Below are positions 8,395 through 16,337 of a stretch of 64,000 bases of DNA, piece by piece. Origin of the DNA: Pseudofrankia sp. DC12 (GTDB lineage Bacteria; Actinomycetota; Actinomycetes; Frankiales; Frankiaceae); assembly GCF_000966285.1 (NCBI RefSeq), contig NZ_KQ031391.1:4046540-4110539 (forward strand), given 5' to 3'. Both the position numbers and the translations under genes were made by a program. Within the stretch, counting starts at the first letter, position 1; each line of letters opens with the position of its first letter. The notes beneath the pieces were generated by a model, which searched no databases, had not been told where the DNA came from, and saw nothing but the letters and a program-made list of their open reading frames with translations.

Positions 8395-8496
8395 GTCTTC
8401 GACACCGCCGAGGTCTACGGGCCGTACGCCAACGAAGAACTCGTCCGTGGCCAGGTCCTGATCGCGACGAAGCTCGGGTGGATCATCGTGCGGTAG
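8395..8496 (+). pseudogene. Aldo/keto reductase fragment
   Basis: Thirty-three codons read VFDTAEVYGPYANEELVRG and then VLIATKLGW before a stop. FDTAEVYG is the strand bearing the catalytic Asp and Tyr of aldo/keto reductases. Residues normally lying between EELV and the next strand are missing, and neither the N-terminal nor the C-terminal remainder is present. It is a short relic without a start codon. Confidence 0.65.
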
Positions 8497-8539
8497 GTGA
8501 CGGCCACCTGCCTGCGCAGCGCCGCGGGCTCGTCGGCGC

Positions 8540-8768
8540 GGCCCGCTACAAGGGCGTCGAGGTCGTCGGTGCCTACCCCGGCGGCATCGACACCGACATG
8601 CTGGCGGGGGCCGAGGCAGACAAGGCCGCGCCCGAGACCGTCGCGGAACGGATCGTCGCCGGGCTCATCGCCGGGCAGACGGTGATCTGGCCGGACGACG
8701 CCTCGGCGGGAGCGGGCTCGCTCTACCTCGCTGACCCGCTCGGCCTCGAGCGCACGCTCGCGGCCTGA
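8540..8768 (+). pseudogene. C-terminal remnant of a short-chain dehydrogenase
   Basis: The open stretch after the aldo/keto relic reads YKGVEVVGAYPGGIDTDML, the PG-x-(I/V)-DT motif that follows the active site in classical SDR enzymes, then a normal SDR C-terminus to the stop at 8768. The Rossmann N-terminus and catalytic Tyr/Lys are absent. The junction with the aldo/keto fragment indicates deletion between two former genes. Confidence 0.65.
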
Positions 8769-8777
8769 CCTCGCCGC

Positions 8778-8942
8778 CTCGGTGTGAGCCCGGCCGGCGC
8801 GGCCCGCGCCCGGAGGCGCCGCGCTGGTCCGCCGGGTGGTCGGGCGAGTGCGGCGGGCACGCGTCGAAGACGGCCGGGCTCACACCGAGCCCGGCCGAAG
8901 ACGCCTGGCGCAGCGGCAAGGACGACCCGCGTCCAGGCGTCT
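8778..8942. repeat. Cluster of long perfect inverted repeats
   Basis: A 19-bp sequence at 8778-8796 (CTCGGTGTGAGCCCGGCCG) is repeated exactly inverted at 8871-8889. The right copy also pairs with the next bases: CGGCCGGGCTC (8871-8881) with GAGCCCGGCCG (8887-8897) over a 5-base loop. A third pair, AGACGCCTGG (8899-8908) and CCAGGCGTCT (8933-8942), follows. Two alternative strong hairpins share one arm. Position between convergent genes suits terminator function, but the 19-bp identity exceeds that need. No coding sequence is evident in 8769-9057. Confidence 0.75.
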
Positions 8943-9057
8943 GACCCGGCCTGTTCTGTGCCCAGGTGCTCAGAACGACCAGGAACAGTCTGGAGTGGGA
9001 TCCGGTCTGCCCGCGCGGTGCTGCCTGCGGGGCAGGAGATTGGTGCTGGGACGGTGG

Positions 9058-9465
9058 TCAGGCGGCGGGGAGGAGCTCGCCGAGGAGTTTCTCGACGCGG
9101 GTGCGGATCGCGTCGCGGATCGGGCGGACGGCGTCGAGGCCCTGGCCGGCGGGGTCGTCGAGTTTCCAGTCCTCGTAGCGGATACCCGGGAACACCGGGC
9201 AGGCATCACCGCAGCCCATCGTGACGACCACCGTCGAGGACTCGACCGCATCCACGGTGAGGACTTTCGGGGTCTCGGCGGCGATGTCGATACCGACCTC
9301 GGCCATCGCGGCGACCGCGACCGCGTTGACCTTCTCGGCCGGCATCGACCCGGCGGAGCGGACCTCGACGCGGCCCGCGGCCAGGTGGGTCAGGAAACCG
9401 GCGGCCATCTGGGAGCGGCCGGCGTTGTGCACGCAGACGAACAGCACCGACGGGATGTCGGACAC
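9058..9465 (-). CDS. arsC: Arsenate reductase, LMW-phosphatase type
   Basis: The enzyme reduces arsenate to arsenite through three redox cysteines, recycled by thioredoxin or mycoredoxin. The P-loop is C11-V-H-N-A-G-R17-S, and the two further cysteines lie in TMGCGDACPVFPG (Cys85 and Cys89). At 135 residues it has the usual single-domain length. The GTG start at 9465 is preceded by aggga-type purines on the minus strand. It is the last gene of the leftward arsenic operon, about 100 bases after the larger ArsC. Confidence 0.92.
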   Translation of the reverse strand: MSDIPSVLFVCVHNAGRSQMAAGFLTHLAAGRVEVRSAGSMPAEKVNAVAVAAMAEVGIDIAAETPKVLTVDAVESSTVVVTMGCGDACPVFPGIRYEDWKLDDPAGQGLDAVRPIRDAIRTRVEKLLGELLPAA

Positions 9466-9563
9466 AGAGGAGTCCCTTCGTGGGCGAGGAGAAGCCGGCC
9501 GGCCCGGCCGTTCGGGAGGCCGGGCCGGCCGCGGGAGGCCGGGCTGGCCTGGGTGAGGTGAGG

Positions 9564-10256
9564 TCAGGAGGTGCGTGCTGCGGGCAGCGCGACGTCGGGG
9601 AGCAGGCTGGCGACGAGGGCGCGGACGCGGTGGTCGATGTCGTCGCGGATCGCGGCGACCTGCTCGTCCGACGCGGTCGCGGGGTCCTCGATCGCCCAGT
9701 CCTCGTAGCGCTTGCCGGGCATGTAGGGGCAGGTGTCGCCGCAGCCCATGGTGATCACGACGTCGGCGGCGGCGAGGATGTCGTCGGTCAGCGGCTTCGG
9801 GAACTCCTCGTCCAGCGACAGGCCGGCGTCCTTCATCGCGGCGACGACCTCGGGGTGGATCTGGGAACCGGGATCGGAGCCACCGGTGCGGATATGCAGC
9901 GCGGTGCCGGCGTAGTGGCGGGTCAGCGCCGCGGCCATCTGGGAGCGGCCGGCGTTGTGGACGCAGACGAACAGCACCTCCGGTACCCGCTTGGCGATCA
10001 GCCCCCGGGTCGCGGCGAGCGCTTCGAGCCGTTCCCGGGTCAGCCGCTCGGCCAGCGTCGGAAGGAACGCGGTGACCCGCGCGGTGCGGGCGAGCAGCCG
10101 GTAGGAGTCGGCGAGCAGGTCCCCGACCTCGGCCAGGTCGAAGGCCGTGTCGTACTCGCGGGCCAGGCGCTGCGTGATCGCGCGCAGCGTCCGGGCGGCA
10201 GTCGGGTCGAGGTCGGTTAAGGCGTCCAGGCCGGTGGGAGGTTCGGGGCTGGTCAT
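9564..10256 (-). CDS. arsC: Arsenate reductase with N-terminal helical domain
   Basis: The C-terminal 140 residues repeat the LMW-phosphatase ArsC pattern: C98-V-H-N-A-G-R104-S and the pair Cys172/Cys176 in GCGDTCPYMPG. Ahead of it is a ~90-residue helical domain rich in leucine and arginine (RAITQRLAREYDTAFDLAEV, then LLARTARVTAFLPTLAERL), known in actinomycete ArsC proteins as a three-helix-bundle extension that probably mediates dimerisation. The ATG overlaps the TGA of the aquaporin gene by four bases. Two different ArsC forms in one operon suggest non-identical reductant partners or substrates. Confidence 0.9.
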   Translation of the reverse strand: MTSPEPPTGLDALTDLDPTAARTLRAITQRLAREYDTAFDLAEVGDLLADSYRLLARTARVTAFLPTLAERLTRERLEALAATRGLIAKRVPEVLFVCVHNAGRSQMAAALTRHYAGTALHIRTGGSDPGSQIHPEVVAAMKDAGLSLDEEFPKPLTDDILAAADVVITMGCGDTCPYMPGKRYEDWAIEDPATASDEQVAAIRDDIDHRVRALVASLLPDVALPAARTS

Positions 10257-11044
10257 GAGGCACCTCGCGGAACAGGGGTGGGAGCGGCGCCGTTGACCGG
10301 CGCGGCAACAGGGGCGGCGGGATGGGGCAGCAGGACCTCGGCAGCCTGCTCCGGTCCGGCCGGGGTGGAGCCGTAGAGCAGGCGGACCAGGCCCAGGCCG
10401 ACCGCGCCGCCGGCCAGCTGGGCGGCCACGAACGCCGGTACCGACGCGGGCGCGATGCCGGCGAACGAGTTGGAGAACATCCGTCCGACGCTGATCGCGG
10501 GGTTCGCGAAGCTCGTCGAGCTGGTGAACCAGTACGCCGCGCCGATGTAGGCGCCGACGGCCGCCGGGGCGCGTTCGCCGCGGCCGGACCGGACCAGCGA
10601 GAAGATCAGCAGGATCAGGCCGGCGGTCGCGACCCCCTCCGCGAGCAGATGGGCACCCGACGCCCGGTGGTGAGTGGAGATCGACACCGCCGGCCGGGCG
10701 AACATCAGGTTCGCCAGGACCGCGCCACCGATACAACCGGCGGCCTGGGCGGGCAGGTAGGCGGCGGCGTCGCGCCACGGCAGCCCGCCGAATGCCGCGT
10801 CGACCAGGGTGACGACCGGGTTGAAGTGCGCTCCGGACACCGGCCCGACCATCAGGATGATCGCGTACAGGCCGGCGGCGGTCGCCGCCGCGTTCTCGAC
10901 CAGTTCCAGCCCGGCCTGGCCGGGACTGAGCTGCTGGGCGGCGATCCCGGAACCGACGACCAGCGCCGCGAGCAGCGCGCCGCCGGTCGCCTCGGCGGCC
11001 AGCCGCCGCACCAACGGCGGCCGGCCACCCGGAAGGTCAGTCAC
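10253..11044 (-). CDS. MIP-family channel (aquaporin-like, arsenite efflux)
   Basis: This 263-residue protein has six hydrophobic segments and the two half-helix loops of the MIP family: HFNPVV at residues 74-79, where the usual NPA is NPV, and FANPAIS near residue 185. Members inside ars operons let uncharged arsenite leave the cell down its gradient after ArsC action. No ArsB or Acr3 pump is present in the window, so this channel is the only arsenite exit visible. The start is GTG at 11044, five bases after the ArsI-type stop; the stop overlaps the next arsC start. The C-terminal 35 residues are Pro/Ala-rich. Confidence 0.88.
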   Translation of the reverse strand: MTDLPGGRPPLVRRLAAEATGGALLAALVVGSGIAAQQLSPGQAGLELVENAAATAAGLYAIILMVGPVSGAHFNPVVTLVDAAFGGLPWRDAAAYLPAQAAGCIGGAVLANLMFARPAVSISTHHRASGAHLLAEGVATAGLILLIFSLVRSGRGERAPAAVGAYIGAAYWFTSSTSFANPAISVGRMFSNSFAGIAPASVPAFVAAQLAGGAVGLGLVRLLYGSTPAGPEQAAEVLLPHPAAPVAAPVNGAAPTPVPRGAS

Positions 11045-11049
11045 GGGTG

Positions 11050-11586
11050 TCAGCAGCAGTGGCCGGCCGAGACCGGCTCACCCGCGAGCAGATTGACCGC
11101 CCCCGCCGGGACCGCCACCTCTGCGGCTGGCGTGCAGCAGACACCGGCCCGCTCCTGCGCCTCAACCCGCTCGCCGGCGGACGGAGTCGACCCTGGGCGG
11201 GCGGAGTCGCTGTCGGCCAGGACGGTGTAGACCTCCCACGGCGCGCCGTCCGGGTCGTCGACCCACACCTTGTCCTGCACCGCGTAACAGCAGGCCGTGT
11301 TCTCCTGGACCGCCGTCGCCAGGCCGAGCGCGGCCAGCCGGCCGGCCGCCGCCGACACCTCGTCGGTCGTCTCGACCTCGACACCCAGATGGTTCAGCGC
11401 CCCGGCGACCCCAGCACCCCGCACGTCCGGGTTCTCGATCAGCACCAGCTTCAACGGCGGAGTCTCGAGCGCGAAGTTCGCATACCCCGGTCGGCGCTTC
11501 GCCGGCTCGACACCGAACAGCTTCCCGTAGAACTCCACTGCCGCGTCCACGTCCGAGACGTTCAACGCCAACTGCACCCGCGTCAT
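11050..11586 (-). CDS. arsI: ArsI/CadI-type glyoxalase-fold protein
   Basis: The first ~125 residues are a vicinal-oxygen-chelate (glyoxalase) domain: TRVQLALNVSDVDAAVEFYG, then LNHLGVEV, then NTACCYAVQDKVWVDDPDG. The Cys99-Cys100 pair is the trivalent organoarsenical-binding pair of ArsI C-As lyases; the same family includes cadmium-induced CadI. The C-terminal 50 residues add a second Cys pair near 150 and a final HCC, an extension that could bind metal. The start at 11586 has GGAGG eight bases upstream. It is the first gene of the leftward ars operon and is divergent from arsR. Confidence 0.85.
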   Translation of the reverse strand: MTRVQLALNVSDVDAAVEFYGKLFGVEPAKRRPGYANFALETPPLKLVLIENPDVRGAGVAGALNHLGVEVETTDEVSAAAGRLAALGLATAVQENTACCYAVQDKVWVDDPDGAPWEVYTVLADSDSARPGSTPSAGERVEAQERAGVCCTPAAEVAVPAGAVNLLAGEPVSAGHCC

Positions 11587-11687
11587 CCCGCACCTCCATC
11601 GCCACATCGACCGTGGTCTATGTCCTGACGGACCGATGATGGCCGACGAGATAGACGCCTGTCAATTCTTTGGTGCATGCTGGACCC
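11587..11687. promoter_or_regulatory. Divergent ars promoter region
   Basis: These 101 bases separate arsI (leftward) from arsR (rightward) and must hold both promoters. A loose inverted pair gtctat (11616-11621)/atagac (11651-11656) brackets the centre and is a candidate ArsR operator, but it is too short to be convincing alone. Confidence 0.5.
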
Positions 11688-12110
11688 ATGGCGACGACAT
11701 CCCCATCCGCCGGACTCCCGACCCCCGCTCCCGGCGGAGGCGTCTCCGGCGCGCCGGCGCTGGCCGGCGCGCTGTCCGCCTGCTGCACGCCGTTGGCACG
11801 CGCGCCACTCTCGGCCGACGACGCCGAGCAGCTCGCCGCGGTGCTCAAGGCGATCGCCGTGCCCGCCCGGCTGCGACTCCTGTCGATGATCTACGCCCGC
11901 GACGGTGGTGAAGCCTGTGCCTGCGAGCTCACCGAGCCCCTCGGGCTCACCCAGCCGACCGTCAGCCACCACCTGAAAGTCCTCGTCGAAGCAGGACTGA
12001 TCAGCCGCGACAAGCGCGGCGTCTGGGCCTACTACCGGCCGGTGCCCGGCGCCATGGCCGCACTCGCCGCGACGCTCACCCCCACCGCGAGCGCCGTCGA
12101 GGCTGCCTGA
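11688..12110 (+). CDS. arsR: ArsR/SmtB-family arsenic repressor
   Basis: This winged-helix repressor of 140 residues probably releases DNA when it binds As(III). The HTH is LGLTQPTVSHHLKVLVEAGLI. Candidate ligands are the pair Cys32-Cys33 in the N-terminal arm and Cys77/Cys79 in ACACELTEP. This matches the Corynebacterium-type site (two arm cysteines plus one before the HTH) rather than the E. coli CxC in the recognition helix. The ATG at 11688 is used since a 35-residue Ala/Gly/Pro-rich arm precedes the conserved part. It is divergent from the ars operon and probably represses it. Confidence 0.9.
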   Translation: MATTSPSAGLPTPAPGGGVSGAPALAGALSACCTPLARAPLSADDAEQLAAVLKAIAVPARLRLLSMIYARDGGEACACELTEPLGLTQPTVSHHLKVLVEAGLISRDKRGVWAYYRPVPGAMAALAATLTPTASAVEAA

Positions 12111-12329
12111 CGGGCGTGGCGCCGCAACGGTCGGGACAGCGACGACCGGCGGACGGCGATGACGGTCTGTTGCTTCGGTCGCCGCGCACTCCTTGAGCCC
12201 GCGAGGAAGACTGGCGACGATCGCCGTATGGCGAAGTCCTCGGTATCTGACTGGCTGCCCGCGATCCTGGCCGACTTCGCCGGCACGCCCGTGGCGGACT
12301 TCGATGTGCGGCTGATCGACGTCGACCCG

Positions 12330-12437
12330 GCGCAGCCCAACGAGCCTGTCAGCCGTCAGCAGATACGCCGCCCCCAGCAAACCCGCCGAACTCCGATGCA
12401 CGAACGCGACGAACTCCCGATGCTCCGCACCGGTCAC
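12330..12437 (-). pseudogene. N-terminal stub of a SigE-type ECF sigma factor
   Basis: Reading leftward from 12437, the frame gives EHREFVAFVHRSSAGLLGAA and YLLTADR, the opening of the actinobacterial SigE-type sigma family, then loses all similarity by residue ~34. The open frame continues to 11583 but its later part is the complement of other sequence and the divergent ars promoter. It is a broken remnant inside a 900-base stretch without intact genes (12111-13008). Confidence 0.5.
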
Positions 12438-12546
12438 GTCGACCGCACTCTCTCCACACCCACACCGATCCAGCAGACCGCCCAGAAGTTGCGCCGCTCA
12501 CCCAAGATCTTCCAGAACAGGACAGCGCGCACGCCGCCGCGCCCGA

Positions 12547-12702
12547 CGTGATCGCCGCCGTCGAGTGGTGGTTCCGCGGCCGCGCCGACATCGAGACCTG
12601 CATCAAGGAACACAAGCTCGGCGCCGCGCTGCACTCCGCACCGATACGGGTGGGACGCTCGACAGCCAGAGCGGCCAGGTCAGCCAGTCTTCGGCGGGCC
12701 TG
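12547..12702 (+). mobile_element. IS1380-type transposase remnant
   Basis: The frame from 12547 reads VIAAVEWWFRGRADIETCI and then KEHKLGAALHSAP, close to the catalytic-region segment VE-x-W-(F/Y)-R-x-R-(A/T)-DIE with following (K/R)xGAALRHLPS of IS1380-family transposases. Only about 34 codons are recognisable, and the frame then runs on in unrelated sequence to a stop near 12700. No terminal repeats could be assigned. Confidence 0.55.
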
Positions 12703-12847
12703 ACGGCCGTCGAAGACGGCGGCGATTGATCGCCAACCTTGTTGACGTATGCGCCTGTCCGTTCCCGTCGGCGGGGCCTGCTTCAAGATCGGTGTTTCCG
12801 GCCCGACACGCCAGGCCGAGGGTCCGGCGGGATGGGCACAGTGAGTG

Positions 12848-12985
12848 ATGACATCGGGTGATATGAGCCGTCGGAAGACTGATCGTGATCAGAGGTGGCA
12901 GCTGTCGCCGGAGCAGGCCGCCGCGGCGGCGATGGTCGCGGACGCAAAGGCGCGCGGGCTGGTGTCGCTGACAGGTGTCCGGACG
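12848..12985 (+). mobile_element. Possible IS256-type transposase N-terminal remnant
   Basis: After an ATG the frame reads SRRKTDRDQRWQLSPEQAAA and AAMVADAKARGLVSLTG. The segment ending in G(L/V)-x-LTGP-like sequence resembles the start of actinobacterial IS256 transposases, but the following catalytic part is missing. The match is short and could be coincidental. Confidence 0.35.
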
Positions 12986-13008
12986 GGCTGGTCGATGGCG
13001 GGAATTGA

Positions 13009-14961
13009 TCAGCGACGGCCTGGGCGGCGGAGTCGGATGGGCGAGCGCCGTCGGGTCGCGTGGGGGTCGACCGGGTGTAGACGGCTGCTGGACCGAAGCT
13101 GCCAGGGCACGCTGGTGACCATGACGCCGTCCTCGAAGAGTAGCCGGGCTTTGAGTCGTAGCGCGCTTTGGTTGTGCAGGAGCTGCTCCCACCAGTGCCC
13201 GACGACGTATTCGGGTAGGAAGACGGTGATGACGTCTCGCGGGCTTTCGCGATGCAGGCCGCGGAGGTACTTCAGCACTGGTCGGGTGGTCTCGCGGTAG
13301 GGCGAGTCGAGGGTGACGAGCGGGATGTCTGGGACGTGGCGGTCCCACTCCTCGGCCAGTCGAGCGGTCTCGGCCTGATCGATCTGAACGGTGACCGCTG
13401 TGAGGCTGCTGGGGCGGGTGGCTTTCGCGTAGGAGATCGCACGCATTGTCGGCAGGTGTAGGCGAGAGACCAGCACGAGAGCGTGGTTACGTGGGGGCAG
13501 CGCCGGCTTCTCGGATTCGGTGATGGTGAGTTCCGCCGCGATGGCCGCGTAGTGCCGACTGATCAATTTCATCAGCACAAAGATGAAGATCATCGCCAGG
13601 ATGGCGATCCAGGCACCTTGTGTGACTTTCGTGTAGATGACGATGAGCAGGACCAGCGTGGTCGCGGCGGCGCCGACGAGGTTGATGACGCGGGCGACGT
13701 GCATCCGGTGACGCTGTGCTCGCGGACTCGCCGCGATGGTGCGGTTCCAGTGGCGCACCATCCCGGCCTGGCTGAGTGTGAAGCTGGTGAACACACCGAT
13801 GATGTAGAGGTGGATCAGGCTGTCGACGTTGGCGTGGTAACCGATGATCAGCGCGATGGCGGACGCGCCGAGGAGCAGAATGCCGTTGCTGAAGACGAGT
13901 TTGTCACCGCGGTTGTGCATCTGGCGTGGCAGGTAGCCATTCTGGGCCAGGATCGACGACAGCAGCGGGAAGCCGTTGAACGCGGTGTTGGCGGCAAGAA
14001 TGAGGATGCCCGCGGTGGCCGCCTGGTAGAGGTAGAACAGCGCTGTGTGGCCGCCGAACACCGTGGCGGCGATCTGCGAGATGACCGACGGGTTACCGCT
14101 TGATTGTGCTCGGGCTTTGAGGTGCAACGCGAGGATGGTGATGCCGACGAACATGCTCACGGACAGCGCACCCATGATCGCAAGTGTGTTGGCGGCGTTG
14201 CGGGCCTTGGGTGGGCGGAAGGCGGGCACGCCGTTGCTGATGGCTTCCACTCCCGTGAGGGCCGTGCAGCCGGAGGCGAACGCGCGCAGGAGCAGCACGA
14301 GTGTCAATGCGCCGCCGACGTGCGCGGTGCGGTGAATCTGCTGGCTGGCGGTGGCTGCGTCGTTCAGATGCCCGGTCAGCCCCTTCGCGGCCCCGACGAC
14401 GAACATCAGGTAGGTGAGGGACACGAAGGCGTAGGTGGGGATCGCGAACAGTCGCCCGGCCTCCTTCAGACCGCGCAGGTTGGCCAGCATGAGCAGGACG
14501 ACGAACCCGACCGAGAGCGCGACCGCGTGCGGTTGCAGGCTCGGTGCCGCGCTGGTGATGCCGATGACGCCGGCGACGACGGACACGGCGACGGTCATCA
14601 CGTAGTCGACGAGCAGCGCCGCCGCGGCCACGAGTGCCGCGTTCTCGCCGAAGTTGTCCAGGCTGACCGCGAACGCGCCTCCACCGTTGGGGTAGGCGCG
14701 GCAGGTTTGCCGGTAGGACGCTATGACGATCACCAGTAGCGCGGCGATGATCGCCGCGACCCACTTGGAGAACGCCAGGTACGCCGCGCCGCCGGATGCC
14801 AGCACGAGGACGATCTCCTCGGTGGCGTAGGCCACCGAGGAGATCGGGTCGGAGGCGAAGACCGGCAGAGCCAGCCATTTCGGTAGCAAGGTCTCCTGGA
14901 GCTGCTGGCTTCGCAGCGCCCGGCCGACCAGCAGCCGTTTGACGATGCTCGGTGTCGTCAT
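13009..14961 (-). CDS. KimA-like APC-superfamily potassium permease
   Basis: This 650-residue membrane protein has about 12 hydrophobic segments followed by a ~170-residue cytoplasmic domain. The N-terminus LLPKWLALPVFASDPISSVA and YATEEIVLVL, then ASYRQTCRAYPNGGGAFAVS, are characteristic of the KUP/KimA-like branch of the APC superfamily; B. subtilis KimA (YdaO) is a high-affinity K+/H+ symporter. The C-terminal domain (HALVLVSRLHLPTMRAISYA onward) is the universal-stress-like regulatory part. The kdp operon starts 1.7 kb away and the upstream region shares repeats with it, supporting a potassium role. The last ~25 residues are Arg-rich and poorly conserved. Confidence 0.85.
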   Translation of the reverse strand: MTTPSIVKRLLVGRALRSQQLQETLLPKWLALPVFASDPISSVAYATEEIVLVLASGGAAYLAFSKWVAAIIAALLVIVIASYRQTCRAYPNGGGAFAVSLDNFGENAALVAAAALLVDYVMTVAVSVVAGVIGITSAAPSLQPHAVALSVGFVVLLMLANLRGLKEAGRLFAIPTYAFVSLTYLMFVVGAAKGLTGHLNDAATASQQIHRTAHVGGALTLVLLLRAFASGCTALTGVEAISNGVPAFRPPKARNAANTLAIMGALSVSMFVGITILALHLKARAQSSGNPSVISQIAATVFGGHTALFYLYQAATAGILILAANTAFNGFPLLSSILAQNGYLPRQMHNRGDKLVFSNGILLLGASAIALIIGYHANVDSLIHLYIIGVFTSFTLSQAGMVRHWNRTIAASPRAQRHRMHVARVINLVGAAATTLVLLIVIYTKVTQGAWIAILAMIFIFVLMKLISRHYAAIAAELTITESEKPALPPRNHALVLVSRLHLPTMRAISYAKATRPSSLTAVTVQIDQAETARLAEEWDRHVPDIPLVTLDSPYRETTRPVLKYLRGLHRESPRDVITVFLPEYVVGHWWEQLLHNQSALRLKARLLFEDGVMVTSVPWQLRSSSRLHPVDPHATRRRSPIRLRRPGRR

Positions 14962-15018
14962 CAGCGGATCGTCGCGGAGGTCGGAAGGGGCAGGGCAGCA
15001 GCCGGCTCAGACACGGCG

Positions 15019-15181
15019 TTGACGGTAGGGGCCCGCGGACACCAGAGGCGTCAAGGCGACGTCAAAAAAACGATGCCGGCCGCAAAAATTTCGTCAACAC
15101 TCCAGGCCATGCGGCCCGAGGCCGCGTCAACTGGTCGCAATGAGCCGGCGGTGTGGTGGCGGTCACCTGGTTGACGCGGCC
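15019..15181. promoter_or_regulatory. CGTCAA-repeat operator region upstream of KimA-like gene
   Basis: Half-sites with core CGTCAA occur at 15048-15054 (GCGTCAA), 15059-15065 (ACGTCAA), 15091-15097 (TCGTCAA) and 15124-15130 (GCGTCAA), with inverted copies at 15019-15024 and 15171-15177. The first pair is spaced exactly 11 bases, as expected for an OmpR/PhoB-family dimer. The 12-mer GGCCGCGTCAAC at 15120-15131 recurs inverted at 15170-15181. Similar sites lie before kdpFABC and the second kdpD. KdpE is the natural candidate; this is inference. Confidence 0.5.
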
Positions 15182-15303
15182 GTGGTGCTTCCGATCGGGT
15201 TCATCGGCATGCTGCTGATCGGCGCGGCGGCTGTCATGGCGAACGGGCGGCTCGGCGCCGCCGGCGGGCTAGGCCCCGGCGGATAGGCCCGATACTTGCG
15301 CGA

Positions 15304-15405
15304 GTGCCGTTCCCGTTCGGCCTCGGCCTGTTTCGACATCGAGCGTTTCATCGACTCGGGCAGCGCCACGTCCTTGAGCTCGTCACGCTCGATCTTCACC
15401 CCCAC
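15304..15405 (-). pseudogene. Fragment of an SPFH/band 7 (stomatin-like) protein
   Basis: The frame from 15405 reads GVKIERDELKDVALPESMKR and SMSKQAEAERER, the conserved end of the SPFH domain in slipin/stomatin proteins (GV-x-(V/I)-x-(R)-x-E-(I/L)-KD-x-x-LP followed by QAEAERER). The preceding ~180 residues and membrane anchor are absent, and the sequence after ERER is unrelated and Pro-rich. It is a decayed internal fragment. Confidence 0.6.
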
Positions 15406-15411
15406 GGCCCC

Positions 15412-16001
15412 TCAGTGGGTTCGTCGATCACCGCACGCAGCTCTGCGCTGACCCAGCGCGGGCCGGGGGTTGTCGCTCATGCCGACGTCAACGGCGACGA
15501 AGGTGCGGACGCCCGGGGCCCGTTTGACCGAGACGACCCGGTAGAGGGCGGCGCCGGCGTAGGCGACCAGAGCACGGCCCGGCTCGACGGTCAGCCGGGG
15601 CGGCGGCAGCCGGTGGCGCTCGCATTCGTAGGTGAGCGCTCCCGATAGCCGGCAGGCGAAGCCCACGAGGTCGAAATCGTCCTCGTCCAGCACGTACCGC
15701 ACGGCGTGCCCGCCACCGATGTTGAGCTGGGGGAGCACGACCCCGTGCCCGTCTCGGACCGTCGCGAGCAGGCCGACCATGCGGCACGCGGCCTCTTCGA
15801 GCGCTCCGACCCGGGTGAGCTGGGAGCCGATATGGCAGTGCAGGCCCACCAGCCGCAGCCCAGGCTGGGCGAGGATCTCGCCGTGCCCCCGATGTTGAAC
15901 TCGCCATCGGCGCCCAGCACGGCGCCCTGGGGCCACACCCCGGGCGCGAGCGTGGACCGCAGCGGGGTCCGCGGGCTCGGTATCAACTCACCCAACGTCA
16001 T
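15412..16001 (-). pseudogene. lysA: Internally deleted lysA-type PLP decarboxylase
   Basis: Leftward from an ATG at 16001 the frame reads MTLGELIPSPRTPLRSTLAP and GADGEFNIGG, a normal LysA-like N-terminus. It then jumps frame to EILAQPGLRLVGLHCHIGSQ, NIGGGHAVRYVLDEDDFDL, LTVEPGRALV and FVAVDVGMSDNPRPAL, the middle of diaminopimelate decarboxylase. About 130 residues containing the PLP lysine are missing, as are the C-terminal ~100. The gene is dead; another lysA must exist elsewhere for lysine synthesis. Confidence 0.8.
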
Positions 16002-16337
16002 CGCCCGTTCCTCAAGCCGCTGCGCCGGCTTTCCGGCCGGCGCCCTCGGACCCGCTTCATGCCCGTGGCCAGGCCCGTGGCCAGTGGCTCTGACGGGACT
16101 GTGACGGTGTCGCGGCCAATTTCTACGTTTCTCTGAGCTCATGTGCCGAGTCGGCCCGGCCCAGGGTTGCCTGTGTGGCCTGGCACACAAGGGACCCGGG
16201 GGGTACCCGCTCGCCGTTCGAGGCACCATCCTGGCACCCTCCCAGCGCGGACGAAGGCACCAAATGTGGTCCAGCCGACTGCCCGCCCGGTGCTCGCGGG
16301 GCAGCCTGTAGGCGACGCGTTGAATTTCGCCGAAGCG

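Noticed and set aside
11583..12437. Single 284-codon leftward gene spanning the ars promoter
   Set aside because: Only the first ~34 codons resemble a protein family (sigma factor); the rest is antisense to arsR.
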